This document shows, piece by piece, positions 55,882 to 64,000 of a stretch of 64,000 bases of DNA (position 1 is the first letter of the stretch; each line of letters begins with the position of its first letter). Source of the DNA: JAWKSY01 sp041402125 (GTDB lineage Bacteria > Planctomycetota > GCA-002687715 > DRQF01); assembly GCA_041402125.1 (NCBI GenBank), contig JAWKSY010000015.1, forward strand, positions 1-64,000, read 5' to 3'. The translations under genes were made by a program, and so were the position numbers. Below the pieces are notes generated by a model. That model was not told the DNA's origin, ran no database searches, and saw only the letters and a list, made by a program, of their open reading frames with translations.

Positions 55882-56562
55882 GTGCCGCGCGTCCTGCGCG
55901 TTGAGGACGACGAACGGCTCGCCCGTTCGCTCGTGACCGGTCTGCGCGACGAGGGGTACGTCGTCGACCACGCCGCCGACGGCGAGGAGGCGCTGTGGCA
56001 GATCGCGGCCGGCGGGCACGACCTCGTCGTCCTCGATCTCCGCCTCCCCGTCGTCGACGGGCTCGAGGTCTGTCGGCGGACGCGGGCGGCGGGAACGACG
56101 GTGCCGATCCTGATCCTCACCGCGGCCGATACCACGACGGACGTCGTCGGCGGGCTCGACCAGGGCGCGGACGACTACCTCGCCAAGCCCTTCGCGCTCG
56201 CGGAGCTGCTGGCGCGCCTCCGCGCCCTGCTCCGTCGTGGAGGCGCCGCGCCGAAGGCGACGGTCGAGATCGGGGATCTGGTGATCGACCTCGAGGCGCG
56301 TCGCGTGCGTCGCGGCGGGCGCGAGATCGCCCTCAGCGCCCTCGAGTTCCGGCTGCTCGAGCAGCTCGCGCGCCACCCGGGCGCGGTGCAGAGCCGGGAC
56401 CGGCTGACGACCGCGCTCTGGGAGGATCGGGTCGGTCCCGATTCGAACGTCCTCGAGGTGCTCGTCTCGAAGCTGCGCCGCAAGATCGACGACGGCGCCG
56501 ACACGAGGCTCCTGCGCACGCGGCGAGGTCAGGGCTACGTCCTCGGAGGGGCGGACGCATGA
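55882..56562 (+). CDS. OmpR-family response regulator
   Basis: A DNA-binding regulator of 226 residues with GTG start. The receiver domain has the acidic pocket EDDE at 8-11, phosphoacceptor Asp52 in VVLDLRLPVVDGL, Thr80 and Lys102 (LAKPF). The C-terminal winged helix (about 130-225) carries ALEFRLLEQLARHPG, LTTALWED, VLVSKLRRKI and LRTRRGQGYVLG. The sequence and PepSY neighbour place it in the QseB/PmrA-like group. It overlaps the kinase start (ATGA). Confidence 0.94.
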   Translation: MPRVLRVEDDERLARSLVTGLRDEGYVVDHAADGEEALWQIAAGGHDLVVLDLRLPVVDGLEVCRRTRAAGTTVPILILTAADTTTDVVGGLDQGADDYLAKPFALAELLARLRALLRRGGAAPKATVEIGDLVIDLEARRVRRGGREIALSALEFRLLEQLARHPGAVQSRDRLTTALWEDRVGPDSNVLEVLVSKLRRKIDDGADTRLLRTRRGQGYVLGGADA

Positions 56563-58103
56563 GGCCCCTGTCTCTCCGGGCCCGCCTCGCCGCGTGGTTC
56601 ATCGGGCTCACGAGCCTCCTGCTCGTCGTGCAGTCGACGCTCCTCTACACGAGCGTTCGCGCCTCGCTCCGCGCGGTGATGGACGCGGAGCTCGAGGCCC
56701 GCGCCGAAGGTCTCGTCGCTCTCTGCGAGTGGGAGGGAGATCTCGAGCGTCCCGACTTCGAGGCCTCGGAGGCGTTGATCCAGGGACTCGAGCGGACGCG
56801 TCCGGAGCGCGGACGCGAGGTCCTCCTCCTGCCCCTGGGCGAGGTCCTCCATCGCTCGGGCCGGCCGATCCCTGCCGCGGAGCTCCCCGGCGCCGAGGGA
56901 TCGCGTCCCCGGGTCACCTTCGACCGTCGCGACGACGGACGCGGCCGCCCGCTCCGCGTCTGCACGCTCATCGCCCACGTCGCGGCGGCGCCGCCGGAGG
57001 ACGACGAGCCCGCGCGACCGGGTTTCGACGTCGTCGTGCGCGTGGCCGACGACCCCGGCCCGATCGACGCGAGGATCGCGCGGTTGTTCTGGACGGTAGC
57101 CGGCCTGGCCGGGCTCGCGATCCTCGCGACGCTGATCTTCGGGGCGGTCCTGTCCCGACGCCTGACTCGCCCGCTCCGCGAGCTGGACGAGGCCGCGGCG
57201 CGCGTGAGGGACGGCCGGCTCGCCGGCATGCCGCGGCGCGGCACGGGAGACGAGATCGACCGGCTCGCCGCGACGCTCGACGCGTCCTTCGGCTCGCTGC
57301 GCGCCGCTCTCGAACGACAGCAGAGATTCACCGCCAACGCCGCCCACGAGCTCCGGACCCCCATCGCGGTGATCCGCAACACCGCCGAGGTCGGACGGGA
57401 CCCCCGACGCGATCCCGAGGAGGTCCGGGCCTTCCTCGCCGACGTCACCGAGACCGCGACGCGAATGGGGGAGACCGTGGAGGCCCTGCTGCGGCTCGCG
57501 CGTCTCGAGGGCGAGAAGGCCACCGCCGGCTTCACGTCGGTGGACCTCGGCGAGGTCGCGCGCGCGGCCGGTGCGGTCCTCGCTCCGCCGGACGCGAAGC
57601 GCGTCATGGTCCGCGTGGCGGGCGCGGTGGTCGTCTCGGGTCGAGCGGAGCTCCTGCGGCTGGTCGTCGACAACCTCGTGTCGAATGCGCTCCGTCATTC
57701 GGACGAGGACGAACCCGTCTCGGTCGAGGTCGAGCGCGAGGGCGACGACGTCGTGCTGCGGGTCCGCGACCGCGGACCGGGGATCCCGCCCGAGGAAGCC
57801 GAGCGGGTCTTCGAGCCCTTCCACCGGCTCGAGGCCGGACGCGGCCCCTCCGACGGTTCGGGACTCGGCCTGGCGATCGTCGCGGCCGTCGCGCGCCTCC
57901 ATGGGGCGCGCTGCGCGGTCGAGCCGAGGACGGTCGGCGCCAGCGTCGCCGTCCGCTTCCCGCCGCCTGAACGATTCTCATACGGTGTCAGTCACCGGAT
58001 GAGAACTTCTCACGCGAGCGTCGCCCCGCGCGCGAGCGCGATCAACGCGACGGCGCCGAGAGCGGTGCGGAGGTGGTTCCAGCGCTGCCAGGGGACGCGG
58101 TAG
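56559..58103 (+). CDS. sensor histidine kinase with a C-terminus extended through a repeat
   Basis: Membrane kinase. Helix 1 at about 10-32, a periplasmic sensor of about 140 residues, helix 2 at about 177-198, HAMP, then the phosphoacceptor His263 in FTANAAHELRTPIAVIRNT, N-box LVVDNLVSNALRHS, and G-boxes DRGPGIP and GSGLGLAIVAAVARLHG. The family normally ends near VAVRFPPP. Here the frame has no stop there and runs another 45 residues across the REP hairpin at 57975-58005 and 94 bases into the antisense strand of the DUF1772 gene. A stop in another frame (57968-57970) marks the likely ancestral end. Confidence 0.9.
   Translation: MRPLSLRARLAAWFIGLTSLLLVVQSTLLYTSVRASLRAVMDAELEARAEGLVALCEWEGDLERPDFEASEALIQGLERTRPERGREVLLLPLGEVLHRSGRPIPAAELPGAEGSRPRVTFDRRDDGRGRPLRVCTLIAHVAAAPPEDDEPARPGFDVVVRVADDPGPIDARIARLFWTVAGLAGLAILATLIFGAVLSRRLTRPLRELDEAAARVRDGRLAGMPRRGTGDEIDRLAATLDASFGSLRAALERQQRFTANAAHELRTPIAVIRNTAEVGRDPRRDPEEVRAFLADVTETATRMGETVEALLRLARLEGEKATAGFTSVDLGEVARAAGAVLAPPDAKRVMVRVAGAVVVSGRAELLRLVVDNLVSNALRHSDEDEPVSVEVEREGDDVVLRVRDRGPGIPPEEAERVFEPFHRLEAGRGPSDGSGLGLAIVAAVARLHGARCAVEPRTVGASVAVRFPPPERFSYGVSHRMRTSHASVAPRASAINATAPRAVRRWFQRCQGTR
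57975..58005. repeat. REP-like single hairpin, locus 3
   Basis: TTCTCAT, ACGGTG, TCAGT, CACCGG, ATGAGAA: a 31-base hairpin, the inverted form of the single units at 11488 and 15683. It lies 4 bases past the stop of the minus-strand DUF1772 gene and inside the extended kinase frame. Confidence 0.85.
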
Positions 58104-58486
58104 GCCAGCCAGGCCCGTTCCGCGTCCTCGAGAGGCGTCGCCGCGAGCCGGTCGTTGAGCGGGACGTTGCGGAGGCCGGTGATCGCGAGCGGCCCGAGCA
58201 GATAGGCTGCGCCCCCGACGACGCGCCAGGCCGCTCCCGGCGCGTCGAAGTCGCGGAGGGCGAGAACGACGACGACACCCGCGGCCAGCGGCGTCCCGAA
58301 GAAGAGGACGAAGAAGACCGGGTTGATGATGCGGACGTTGATCGCCCGCATGACCGCCATGGCTTCGCGCGGAGATTGCTCGTCGAGCGCTCGCATCGCG
58401 AAGTTCGAGAAGGCGAAGAGCAGACCGGTCACGAGGCCGCCGCCGGCGAGGGCGATGACGAGGCAGATCTCGGCGAGGGCGGGCAT
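58010..58486 (-). CDS. DUF1772 (anthrone oxygenase-like) membrane protein
   Basis: A small integral membrane protein of 158 residues from ATG 58486 (an in-frame GTG at 58501 is possible). Four hydrophobic helices: CLVIALAGGGLVTGLLFAFS, FFVLFFGTPLAAGVVVVLAL, VVGGAAYLLGPLAITGLRNV, and one at the C-terminus. The stretch GLRNVPLNDRL and W..WNHLRT are DUF1772 signatures. Enzymatic activity is proved for few members. The gene is bracketed by REP-like hairpins, one 4 bases past its stop and a pair 180 bases before its start. Confidence 0.82.
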   Translation of the reverse strand: MPALAEICLVIALAGGGLVTGLLFAFSNFAMRALDEQSPREAMAVMRAINVRIINPVFFVLFFGTPLAAGVVVVLALRDFDAPGAAWRVVGGAAYLLGPLAITGLRNVPLNDRLAATPLEDAERAWLAYRVPWQRWNHLRTALGAVALIALARGATLA

Positions 58487-58667
58487 GGCGCGGGACTCCA
58501 CGGCGCAGGGTGAATCCCACCACCCTAACGTCCTCCCTCACGGGAGGGCATCGCCTCGAGAGAAGCTCCGGAATCCCGGCCGGCGACGGCAGGATGAACG
58601 AGTGGCGTCCGCCACCGCGCGCGGATCTCTTCGGACGAAGCCGCGACGTCGCGGCAGACGTTCGCAA

Positions 58668-58778
58668 GATGCTAGTACGGTGCCAGTCACCGGATGTGCA
58701 TCCCCTTCGGATGAAGCCTCGACGTCGGATCAGACGATCGCGGGATGCACATCCGGTGACTGGCACCGTACTAGCATC
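58668..58778. repeat. REP-like hairpin pair, locus 4
   Basis: Units at 58668-58702 and 58744-58778 form a perfect inverted repeat of about 36 bp around a 41-base spacer. Each unit has outer stem GATGC/GCATC, inner GGTG/CACC and loop CCAGT or ACTGG. The spacer resembles the sequence just left of the first unit (58627-58667), hinting at an old tandem duplication. Confidence 0.88.
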
Positions 58779-58859
58779 TCTGACGGTTCGTGACCTCTTC
58801 ACGCGGATCCTTGACAGGGGCCGAAACTCGCGCGAGGGTCGTCGCACCGGGAGAAACGC

Positions 58860-60287
58860 ATGCTCGCCGCGAATCGCCGTCCCCACCCGCTCGTCGTCGT
58901 CCTCGTGTTCACCCTCGCCCCGATCCTCATTCGCGGTCAGGACCGTCTCGCGGCGGGGCAGGAGGGACCGCTCGCGATCCCCGGATCCTCGGCGCCCGGC
59001 ATCCTCTATCTCCCGACCGACTACCGCCCGGGCGCGCGCCTGCCGCTGATCTTCTTCATGCACGGCTCCGGCGGGAAGCCGACGAGCTGGCCCTGGCGCA
59101 CGGCGACCGGCGGCCGCGGCCACATCATCGTGGGGCTCCCCTACGGCGTGCAGGCGGACGCGGGAGCGAACGGCATCCACCGCGATCCGGCGACGGTCGA
59201 GAAGATGGTGACCTTCATCGACGCGGTGCGGAAGCAGATCGACGACACCTACGGGATCGACCGCGACCACGTCATCCTGAGCGGCCTCTCGATGGGAGGC
59301 TGGGGCGTCAACTTCTACGGCTTCGTCGAGGCGGCCCGCGAGCGCTACGTCGGCTACGCCATCATCGCGGCCGGCCCGCAGCCCGGAGGAACGGTCGATC
59401 TCTCGGTCGCCGCCGGTCACCCCGTCCTCCTCCTGAACGGGGAGGAGGACGCCAACCTCGCCGCGGCGAACGCCGGTCGGCCCGCCCTCGAGAAGGCGGG
59501 TGCACTCGTCGAACAGGTCATCCTTCCCGGCCAGGGCCACGTGCCCTCGACGGAGTCGATGGCGCCCCCCCTCCGCGACTGGCTCGCGAAGGTGAAGGCG
59601 GCGGCGGAGCGGAAGCGCGGCCTCGAGGCCGTCGCGTGGCGACCGGTCCGGCCCGAGGGCGATCTGCCGCGGTCGACGCGAGAGGCCGATCTCTCGGCCT
59701 ACTTCCCGACCGCGTCCTGGCTTCCGGCTTCCGGTCGGCCGACGCTGATCTTCGCGGAGTCGCGGGGCCGCGACGCCAAGGAGAGGCCGTCCCGCGCCGC
59801 CCTCGCCTCCGCGAAGGCCGAGGCCGAGCTCTTCCTCTTCCCGCGCAGTTGCGAGATCGCCGCCGCCGCGCGCGCCTTCGATTGCCTGCGGCTCGATCTC
59901 TCCGCGCTCGATCCGCCGGGCGCCGGCGCCTTCGCCGAGGCCGCCGCTCCGACGGTCTTCCTCCTCGACGCCGAACGTCACCTCGTCGCGGTGCTCGGGA
60001 AGTCGCGTCTCCGCGCCGCCGGCCTGCAGTCCGCGATGCTGGGCGTCCTCGGCGAGAAGGAGCGCGAGGCGGCGCTGGCTCTCGCGGCCGAGCTCGCGCC
60101 GCGGCTCGACGAGCTGGAGGAGGTGGAGAAGGACCTGGCGAAGGCCGAGGCCGCGCTCGCCAGGCTCCGCGGCGCGAAGCGCCCCTCCGAGAAGGCGATC
60201 GACGCCAAGGTGGAGGAGGTCGGGGCCCTGGAGGCGCGGCGCGCGGAACTCGTCGCCGCGCTCCGCCCGCCGGAACCCGCGAAGTAG
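58860..60287 (+). CDS. secreted alpha/beta hydrolase with a thioredoxin-like and coiled-coil tail
   Basis: Exported protein of 475 residues with a signal peptide (about 1-26, ending LIRG before QDRL). The esterase/PHB-depolymerase-like hydrolase domain (about 40-255) has oxyanion stretch FFMHGSGG, nucleophile Ser144 in GLSMGGWG, likely acid in LNGEEDANL and His in LPGQGHVPS. Residues about 280-400 resemble a thioredoxin-fold (LIFAESRGRDAKE, APTVFLLDAERHLVAVLG) but lack a CxxC pair. The last 70 residues are a charged coiled coil (LDELEEVEKDLAKAEAALAR). GGGAGA precedes the ATG. Substrate unknown. Confidence 0.82.
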   Translation: MLAANRRPHPLVVVLVFTLAPILIRGQDRLAAGQEGPLAIPGSSAPGILYLPTDYRPGARLPLIFFMHGSGGKPTSWPWRTATGGRGHIIVGLPYGVQADAGANGIHRDPATVEKMVTFIDAVRKQIDDTYGIDRDHVILSGLSMGGWGVNFYGFVEAARERYVGYAIIAAGPQPGGTVDLSVAAGHPVLLLNGEEDANLAAANAGRPALEKAGALVEQVILPGQGHVPSTESMAPPLRDWLAKVKAAAERKRGLEAVAWRPVRPEGDLPRSTREADLSAYFPTASWLPASGRPTLIFAESRGRDAKERPSRAALASAKAEAELFLFPRSCEIAAAARAFDCLRLDLSALDPPGAGAFAEAAAPTVFLLDAERHLVAVLGKSRLRAAGLQSAMLGVLGEKEREAALALAAELAPRLDELEEVEKDLAKAEAALARLRGAKRPSEKAIDAKVEEVGALEARRAELVAALRPPEPAK

Positions 60288-60303
60288 GGAGCGGGCGACC
60301 TCG

Positions 60304-61050
60304 TCAGCGACCGCCGGCGATGGCCTCCTCCGTCGCGGTCAGCCACGCGTCGATCTTGGCGCGCACGCCCCGGACCTCGTCCTCGTAGGCCGTGAACTGG
60401 GTCGCGTCGAGGATGCCGCGGGCGGCGTCGTCGGCCGTGCGCCAGCCGGCGCGGACCGCCGCGATGGCGGCGAGGCGATCGTCCCGAGGCGCGTCCTCGC
60501 CCTTGATCGCGCCCCACCGCGTGGACTCCTCGGCGGCCACGTCACCGAGGACCTCGGCCAGCCGGTCGATCTGGTCGGAGGCGAGGGGAGCGTGCTTCGC
60601 GATCCGGAGGGCGATGGTGCGTCCCGTCTCGAGCGAGCGCTCCCGGGCGAGCACGGCCTGGCGCCGTCGCTCCTCGTCGTGTCGTCGGCGGGAGGCCTCG
60701 ACGATGCGGGCGTCGACGAGCGCGGCGAGATCGTCGGGCGCGACCGGGTCCGCCTCGATCGGGGGAACCGCGCGAGGCGCGTCGCGGAGTTCCCGGAGCG
60801 CGGCTTCGAGCCGGAGGACGCCGGCGCGATTCTCCGCCGCGAGGAGCGCGAGCTCGGGATCGCCTTCGGGAGGGCGCTCGGCGAGGCGACGTTCGAGGGC
60901 CTCGAGGCGAACCAGGGCGGCCTCGAGGCGGCCGTCGGGGTCGCTCCGGAGGGCATCCCGATCGTCCACGCGTCCGAGGCGGGCGCCGAGGACGCCGCCG
61001 AGGACCGCGGAGACGAGCGCGACGGCGAGCATCGGGGCGAGGGATCTCAT
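60304..61050 (-). CDS. membrane-anchored coiled-coil protein
   Basis: A protein of 248 residues from ATG 61050 (MRSLAPMLAVALVSAVLGGV), one N-terminal anchor then an almost wholly helical, Arg/Glu/Ala-rich body with heptad-like spacing (LVRLEALERRLAER, LRLEAALRELRD). No catalytic motif. It is similar in style to planctomycete hypothetical proteins with an extracytoplasmic coiled coil. The stop is 17 bases from the convergent hydrolase stop. Family not recognised. Confidence 0.62.
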   Translation of the reverse strand: MRSLAPMLAVALVSAVLGGVLGARLGRVDDRDALRSDPDGRLEAALVRLEALERRLAERPPEGDPELALLAAENRAGVLRLEAALRELRDAPRAVPPIEADPVAPDDLAALVDARIVEASRRRHDEERRRQAVLARERSLETGRTIALRIAKHAPLASDQIDRLAEVLGDVAAEESTRWGAIKGEDAPRDDRLAAIAAVRAGWRTADDAARGILDATQFTAYEDEVRGVRAKIDAWLTATEEAIAGGR

Positions 61051-61126
61051 CGGATTCGTCTCCGGTCGCACGGGTCGACGGGAAGTCTACCAGGGGCGTC
61101 GCCGAGCATCCCGTCCGCGAGGGCCG

Positions 61127-62113
61127 CTACTTCGTGCGGTAGACGAGCTCGTCGATGCCGAGGCGCCGCATGCGCTTCCAGAGGGTCACGCGGCTGATGC
61201 CGAGGCGACGCGCCGCCTCGACGCGATTCCAGTCGACGGCGCGGAGCGCGGCCAGGACGGCCTCGCGTTCGGCCGCCTCGTCGGCGAGGGAGCGATCCTC
61301 GTCCTCCTCCGCGATGCGGACGTCGTCGGGGAGGTCGCCCTCGCGGATCGTCGGGCCCTCGAGCGTGACGAAGGCGTGCTCGACCGCGTTCTCGAGCTCG
61401 CGCACGTTGCCCGGCCAGTCGTGGCGGTGCAGGGCGTCGAGCGCCGCGTCCTCGTAGCCGGGAGGATCGACGTCCAGCCGGGCCGCAGTGGCGGCGGTGA
61501 AGTGGCGGAGCAGCTCCGGCAGATCCTCCCGGCGCTCTCGCAGCGGCGGGATCCGGATCTCGAAGACGCGGATGCGATAGAAGAAGTCGGGCCGCAGGAG
61601 CTCCTGCTCGAGACGCCGGCGGAGATCGCGGTGGGTCGCGGTGACGAGGCGGAAGTCGGCCGCGACGAGGGCGTCCTCGCCGACCCGCCGGAACTCCCGC
61701 TCCTGGAGGACGCGCAGCAGTTTCACCTGCACGAAGGGCGGGAGGTCGCCGACCTCGTCGAGGAAGAGCGTGCCGCCGCGCGCGGCCTCGAGCAGGCCGG
61801 AGCGCTCCTGGGTCGCGCCGGTGAAGGCGCCCTTCGCGTGTCCGAAGAGCTCCGCTTCGATGAGGCCCTCGGGGATCGCGGCGCAGTTGACGGCCACGAA
61901 GGGGCCGTCGCGGCGGGGGCCGCCCGCGTGGAGGATCCGGGCCACGAGTTCCTTGCCGGTGCCCGTCTCGCCCGAGACGAGCGTCGGAACCTCGCTGCGC
62001 GCGGCGAGGCGGGCCCGGCGCCGGACCTCCTCCATCGCCGCGCTCCGGCCGATCAGCGCCGCGAGCGCCTCGCGGCCGCGAGGATCCTCGTCGCGAGCGG
62101 CGGAGGCCGACAC
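61127..62113 (-). CDS. sigma54-dependent transcriptional activator without a receiver domain
   Basis: An NtrC-type AAA+ activator of 328 residues. It starts at GTG 62113, two bases after the upstream stop. Motifs: Walker A GETGTGKE (48-55), the sigma54-contacting loop GAFTGA (95-100), Walker B GTLFLDE (114-120), the R-finger region RPDFFYRIRVFEIRIPPLRE, and a C-terminal Fis-type helix-turn-helix (RVEAARRLGISRVTLWKRMR). There is no N-terminal sensory domain beyond about 20 residues, so activity is probably set by a partner, most simply the protein encoded just upstream. Confidence 0.92.
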   Translation of the reverse strand: MSASAARDEDPRGREALAALIGRSAAMEEVRRRARLAARSEVPTLVSGETGTGKELVARILHAGGPRRDGPFVAVNCAAIPEGLIEAELFGHAKGAFTGATQERSGLLEAARGGTLFLDEVGDLPPFVQVKLLRVLQEREFRRVGEDALVAADFRLVTATHRDLRRRLEQELLRPDFFYRIRVFEIRIPPLRERREDLPELLRHFTAATAARLDVDPPGYEDAALDALHRHDWPGNVRELENAVEHAFVTLEGPTIREGDLPDDVRIAEEDEDRSLADEAAEREAVLAALRAVDWNRVEAARRLGISRVTLWKRMRRLGIDELVYRTK

Positions 62114-62115
62114 CG

Positions 62116-64000
62116 TCAGCGCCCCGCGCCGGCCGGTTCGGGGGCGGTGAGCTTCTCGACGATGCCGCGCAGGAGCCCGAGCTCCTCGACGAAGGCCGGA
62201 TCGTCCGCGAAGCGCTTCGCCGCGAGCTCGCCCGCCTCCAGGCCGCGCCGGGGCGCCTCGAAGGCGACGGCCTCCCAGGCGAGGGCGTAGTAACCGGGCT
62301 TGGCGCCGACGAGCTCGTCCCAGGCCGTGAGGAGTCCCGTCCAGGTCGCGTCGTCGACGAGGCGGGCGACGCTGCCGGCGATGCGGACCGCGTCGTCGCG
62401 GAGGTCCTTGTCGCCCTGTTCCGCGACGTGGGCGAGGTGCGCCCGGACCGCGGCGAGATCGCCTTCGAGGAGCGCGATCGCGAAGCGCGAGCGGCGCAGC
62501 AGCTCGTCCACGTGGCTCAGGTCCTCCTCGCTCCAGGCGCCCGAGGCCAGCGCCGCCTCGAGGCCGCGGTGGCAGCGGGCGAGCGCGGGGCGATCGAGCG
62601 TCTCGACCTCGCGGCGCGCGAGATCGAGGGCCAGCGAGGACCAGTACAGCGGGTTCGAGCGGATCCAGGGCAGGTCGAGCCCGAGCTGGGCGAGCGAGGC
62701 GGTCCGGTCGGCGTCGGGCCGATCGCCCTTCGCCACCGGCGCCTTCTCGAGCAGGGCATCGAAGGCCTCGCGTCCGAGCTCGGCGCGCGCCAGGATCCCG
62801 ACCGCCGCGTAGCGGGGCATCTCGCCCGCGCTCTCCGTCTCCGGATCGCGGAAGGCGAGCTCGTTCGTCCAGGTCTCGACCTGGCGGGCCATGCGGCGGA
62901 CGAGCGGGTTCTTCGCGAGCCCGCCGGTGTTCGCCACCTCGACGACGTGCGTCGCGATCGCCACGTAGGTGCGGGCGAGGTCGCGGATCTCGCCGAGGCC
63001 CGGGTCGCGCTTCCAGGCCTCGGCGTCGAGGCGCCCGTCGGCGAGCGCCATCGCGAGGACCTCGATCTGCGCGCCGACGGTCGGCGTGAGGTGTTTCTCG
63101 AGCACGGGCAGGAAGGGCTCGACGTCCTCGGTGGAGAGCGCGATCTGCGCGATCTCCATCGCGAGCTGGACGCGCGTGCCGGCCGAGCGCTCGGGAAGGG
63201 AGTCGATGCGGGCGGCCGCCTTCGCGACCACGTCCCGGGCTTCCTTCTCGCGACCCGCGAGCAGGAGGTTCGCCGCGAGACGGCTCGCGAGCGTCAGGCG
63301 GTCGTCGCCGGAGCGCGTGCGCGCGCGCTCGAGCCAGAGCACGGCCTCGTCGTACTGGCCGGTGCGCTCCGAGAGGCCGGCGAGCTCGCGGTAGTTCGCG
63401 ACGTCCTCGTCGCCCGAGGCGATGAGCGCGCGCATCTTGTCGAAGCCGCGGCTGTAGGTGTGGAAGTGCCAGTCGCGCTGCACGTCGATCATGGTCTCGG
63501 CGTACTTCGCATCGACGAAGATGCGCCAGCCGAGGACCCAGGTCGAGCGCTGGTTCTCCCCGGAGAACCGCACCGCGATCGGGCACTGATCCGGGTCGAA
63601 GTTCTCGAACATCCCGAACTGCTGGTAGGCGTAGCCGAGCGCCCGCTCGATCTTGCGCGCCCGGAACTCCAGCGGCGTCCCGGTCTGGAGCACGAAGACC
63701 GTCCAGCGATCCGTCTCCTCGTCCTTCTCGGCCCAGGCGAGGGCGTTGTGCCGCGGAACGGCCATGATGTGCGAGAGCTTGCCCTGCGCGCGGGTCAACG
63801 CCTGGTAGAGCTCGGCGAGGTCGTCGCAGTCGCCGCGGCAGAGTCCGCCCGTGGCGGTGCCGATCGTCTGCTCGACCGTCTGGTGGATCTCGCCGATCGC
63901 CCCCTTGAAGCCGACGAGCCACGGCCGCGTCGGGTCCGGGCTGTCGTCGACGTAGTCGAAGAAGTACTCGCCGACGAGGTCGAGGTGGCCCGCGTCGGGA
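62116..64000 (-). CDS. large TPR-like protein, C-terminal part (runs off the right edge)
   Basis: At least 627 residues are visible; no start lies in the window. The N-terminal visible part (PWLVGFKGAIGEIHQTVEQT, GLCRGDCDDLAELYQAL) is followed by a segment with aromatic-rich beta strands (CPIAVRFSGENQRSTWVLGW, YAETMIDVQRDWHFHTYSRG). Residues from about 205 onward are helical pairs of TPR type (ANYRELAGLSERTGQYDEAV). It is not a kinase or receiver by any motif I can see. The direct coupling to an activator lacking its own sensor suggests it senses or binds for that activator; function unproven. Confidence 0.68.
   Translation of the reverse strand, partial: PDAGHLDLVGEYFFDYVDDSPDPTRPWLVGFKGAIGEIHQTVEQTIGTATGGLCRGDCDDLAELYQALTRAQGKLSHIMAVPRHNALAWAEKDEETDRWTVFVLQTGTPLEFRARKIERALGYAYQQFGMFENFDPDQCPIAVRFSGENQRSTWVLGWRIFVDAKYAETMIDVQRDWHFHTYSRGFDKMRALIASGDEDVANYRELAGLSERTGQYDEAVLWLERARTRSGDDRLTLASRLAANLLLAGREKEARDVVAKAAARIDSLPERSAGTRVQLAMEIAQIALSTEDVEPFLPVLEKHLTPTVGAQIEVLAMALADGRLDAEAWKRDPGLGEIRDLARTYVAIATHVVEVANTGGLAKNPLVRRMARQVETWTNELAFRDPETESAGEMPRYAAVGILARAELGREAFDALLEKAPVAKGDRPDADRTASLAQLGLDLPWIRSNPLYWSSLALDLARREVETLDRPALARCHRGLEAALASGAWSEEDLSHVDELLRRSRFAIALLEGDLAAVRAHLAHVAEQGDKDLRDDAVRIAGSVARLVDDATWTGLLTAWDELVGAKPGYYALAWEAVAFEAPRRGLEAGELAAKRFADDPAFVEELGLLRGIVEKLTAPEPAGAGR

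Noticed and set aside
58811..58816. A perfect TTGACA box upstream of the secreted hydrolase
   Set aside because: No acceptable -10 lies 16-18 bases downstream, so it was not listed as a promoter.

Overview
The window is very GC-rich DNA (roughly 70% G+C by eye, with third codon positions almost always G or C) from a bacterium that is most likely a member of the Planctomycetota. The lineage call rests on a DUF1501 protein next to a PSCyt1/DUF1549/DUF1553 protein (a pair typical of planctomycetes), many large secreted FG-GAP/VCBS-repeat proteins cut after a signal peptide ending in AQ, and TAGAAT/TAGACT-like -10 boxes. It is chromosomal: it carries central metabolism (meaB, sucA-sucB-lpd) and no phage, plasmid or large insertion sequence.

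Layout. 1-6.2 kb: meaB, then on the minus strand two secreted FG-GAP proteins and a secreted HEAT-repeat protein. 6.4-9.9 kb: a BadF/BcrA-type sugar kinase, a 0.7 kb gap with a strong minus-strand promoter and terminator (candidate RNA or leader), and a PMT-family membrane glycosyltransferase. 9.9-15.5 kb: a zinc-finger membrane protein with a small partner, a broken ArsC-like gene with TGA at its CxxC position, and two paralogous secreted proteins of unknown function, separated by REP-like hairpins. 15.7-22.3 kb: the DUF1501/DUF1553 pair and a small membrane protein coupled to an ATP-grasp enzyme. 22.4-32 kb: five tandem FG-GAP genes, four of them preceded by the same palindromic element. 32.3-37.8 kb: 2-oxoglutarate dehydrogenase E1, E2 and E3, followed by a 160 bp MITE-like element inserted at the lpd stop codon. 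38-40 kb: another FG-GAP/Ig-like protein. 40-48.6 kb: an ABC efflux operon (outer-membrane factor, HlyD adaptor, ATPase, two FtsX permeases) ending with a lipoprotein and a HExxH protein. 48.8-53.4 kb: a sulfide/persulfide operon (1-Cys peroxiredoxin, sulfide:quinone oxidoreductase-like enzyme, TauE/SafE transporter, MBL-rhodanese, rhodanese-DUF2892). 53.6-55 kb: a partly duplicated ferredoxin and a frame-disrupted monooxygenase-like gene. 55.1-58.1 kb: a PepSY protein with a polyaspartate tail, in an operon with an OmpR-type regulator and histidine kinase. 58-64 kb: a DUF1772 protein, a secreted alpha/beta hydrolase, a coiled-coil protein, and a sigma54 activator coupled to a large TPR-like protein that runs off the right edge.

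At least seven otherwise well-preserved genes contain single-base frame breaks. Either the assembly has uncorrected indels or this region carries an unusual load of fresh pseudogenes, so single-base claims here should be read with care. The strongest unexplained signals are the palindrome shared by the FG-GAP array, the covarying REP-like hairpins at four loci, the MITE at the lpd stop codon, the orphan promoter-terminator pair at 7.4-7.9 kb, and the TGA codon in the ArsC-like gene.
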